Source: Anaerolineae bacterium (GTDB lineage Bacteria; Chloroflexota; Anaerolineae; J102). From it: a DNA stretch of 9,994 bases. Location: assembly GCA_026992375.1 (NCBI GenBank), contig JALXAF010000499.1:1-9994 (forward strand), given 5' to 3'. The translations under genes were made by a program, and so were the position numbers. Shown here piece after piece: positions 9,325-9,994 of this stretch; positions within the stretch are counted from its first letter, which is position 1; every line of letters begins with the position of its first letter. Below the pieces are notes generated by a model that saw nothing but the letters and a program-made list of their open reading frames with translations, was not told where the DNA came from and ran no database searches.

Positions 9325-9791
9325 CGCCCGCTGACCTGGCCCGCTATATCGCGCAGCAAGGCGTCGACGCCGAGCTCATCACCGACATCGGCGATACGCC
9401 CACAGTGCCCACGGCCGCGGCCGCCCTGGGCGTGGACGTAGACCAGATTTTGAAGACGCTGCTGTTTTACGTCAAGGGAAGCCCGGTGACGGTCATCAGC
9501 CACGGCGTCGAGCCGGTGCCAGCGCGCGTTCTGGCCGACCATTTCGGCGTAGGCAAGCGCCAGATCAAGCTGGCCCGCCCCGAGCAGGTGCTGGTCGAGA
9601 CCGGATACCCGGTGGGCGGCGTGCCCCCCATCGGACACCGCAATCCCCATCCCACCATCATGGCTCGATCCATCCTCGAGTACGAGATGGTGTTCGGCGG
9701 CGGCGGAGACGACAAGACCATGCTTCGCATTCCCGTGAGCGAACTCCTGCGCCTGCTGACGCCGGAGTTGCTGCCCCTGCGCCAGTCGTGA
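9321..9791 (+). CDS. YbaK/EbsC-type aminoacyl-tRNA deacylase
   Basis: A 156-residue single-domain protein of the YbaK/ProX editing superfamily, which hydrolyses wrongly charged tRNA in trans (Cys-tRNA-Pro for YbaK; Ala-tRNA-Pro for some relatives). Visible signatures are TPTVPTAAAALGV (26-38), the conserved lysine K45 in QILKTLLFYV, VISHGVEPVPA, and the glycine-rich GGVPPIGH loop at 99-106. The exact tRNA and amino acid cannot be told. The start at 9321 is chosen because it gives a 4-bp ATGA overlap with the glycosyltransferase stop and a family-typical length. The frame stays open to 9261, but that part would only be shadow sequence of the previous gene. A G-run at about 9309-9313 is the only Shine-Dalgarno-like site in this operon. 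Confidence 0.88.
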   Translation: MTPADLARYIAQQGVDAELITDIGDTPTVPTAAAALGVDVDQILKTLLFYVKGSPVTVISHGVEPVPARVLADHFGVGKRQIKLARPEQVLVETGYPVGGVPPIGHRNPHPTIMARSILEYEMVFGGGGDDKTMLRIPVSELLRLLTPELLPLRQS

Positions 9792-9850
9792 CGACGGGCC
9801 GCGTCCAAGCCCGGGCCCGCCTCTGGGCCGCATCGAAATCGCCAGCAAAT

Positions 9851-9879
9851 TTGCCAATAACGACGTTTTTTGCTAGAAT
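9851..9879 (+). promoter_or_regulatory. Sigma70-type promoter of tRNA-Glu
   Basis: The -35 box is TTGCCA at 9851-9856, followed by a 17-bp spacer and the -10 box TAGAAT at 9874-9879. A TG at 9871-9872 makes it an extended -10. Transcription would begin near 9886, about ten bases ahead of the tRNA. Each box differs from consensus at one position, and the local sequence is AT-rich compared with its surroundings. Confidence 0.8.
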
Positions 9880-9895
9880 AATTGCTGTTGAACGG

Positions 9896-9971
9896 GCCCC
9901 CATCGTCTAGGGGACTAGGATGTCAGCCTTTCAAGCTGAAGACAGGGGTTCGAATCCCCTTGGGGGCGCCA
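9896..9971 (+). tRNA. tRNA-Glu (anticodon UUC)
   Basis: A full 76-nt cloverleaf with the 3' CCA encoded. The acceptor stem pairs GCCCCCA (9896-9902) with TGGGGGC (9961-9967); the discriminator base is G9968 and CCA is 9969-9971. The anticodon stem TCAGC/GCTGA closes the loop CTTTCAA, giving anticodon TTC. The T arm is AGGGG-TTCGAAT-CCCCT. The D arm GTCT...AGGA is typical of bacterial tRNA-Glu. It has its own promoter and so is probably not part of the preceding operon. Confidence 0.97.
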
Positions 9972-9975
9972 CAGG

Positions 9976-9994
9976 CCTTGGTCATCGACCAGGG
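9976..9994 (+). terminator. Possible terminator hairpin of tRNA-Glu, cut by window end
   Basis: CCTTGGTC (9976-9983) pairs with GACCAGGG (9987-9994) over 8 bp, with one T-G wobble, around the loop ATC. It begins 4 bp after the tRNA CCA, where a terminator is expected. Whether a T-run follows is outside the window. Confidence 0.42.

Overview
This is a GC-rich stretch of a bacterial chromosome. All seven complete protein genes, the cut-off gene at the left edge and the tRNA are on the plus strand. The content is housekeeping: alanyl-tRNA synthetase, the YqgF/RuvX nuclease, the MltG peptidoglycan terminase, a lipoprotein, a GT4 glycosyltransferase, a YbaK-type tRNA deacylase and tRNA-Glu(UUC). 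I infer Chloroflexota (Anaerolineae/Caldilineae-like), with moderate confidence. The reasons are a membrane-anchored baseplate-J-like protein between alaS and ruvX, a Pro/Thr 'TATP' linker in the first protein, and spacers filled with degenerate 7-bp tandem repeats. No single marker proves the phylum.

Layout. Positions 2-454 hold the C-terminal end of a probably exported protein. Positions 455-1011 are a 557-bp spacer with a REP-like hairpin, an intrinsic-terminator-like hairpin, one copy of a dispersed repeat and a heptamer-built inverted repeat. alaS (1012-3711) follows. A 139-bp spacer then carries a second copy of the dispersed repeat, ending in 17-bp perfect inverted repeats. From 3851 to 9791 six genes run closely spaced or overlapping: baseplate-J-like gene, ruvX, mltG, lipoprotein gene, GT4 gene and ybaK-like gene. 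The last three are nearly or truly overlapping (3-bp gap, then an ATGA overlap), so co-transcription is likely. A clear sigma70-type promoter at 9851-9879 drives tRNA-Glu (9896-9971). A hairpin cut by the window end may be its terminator.

How the genes fit together. alaS and the YbaK-like protein both concern accuracy of aminoacyl-tRNA. ruvX-mltG is a commonly seen bacterial pair. MltG, the lipoprotein and the baseplate-J-like protein act at or across the membrane. I see no mobile element with its own transposase, no phage module, no CRISPR and no defence genes.

The most unusual content is non-coding. Related repeats lie on both sides of alaS, and several otherwise unrelated spacer sequences share a 7-bp period. 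In addition, almost none of the start codons has a recognisable Shine-Dalgarno sequence.
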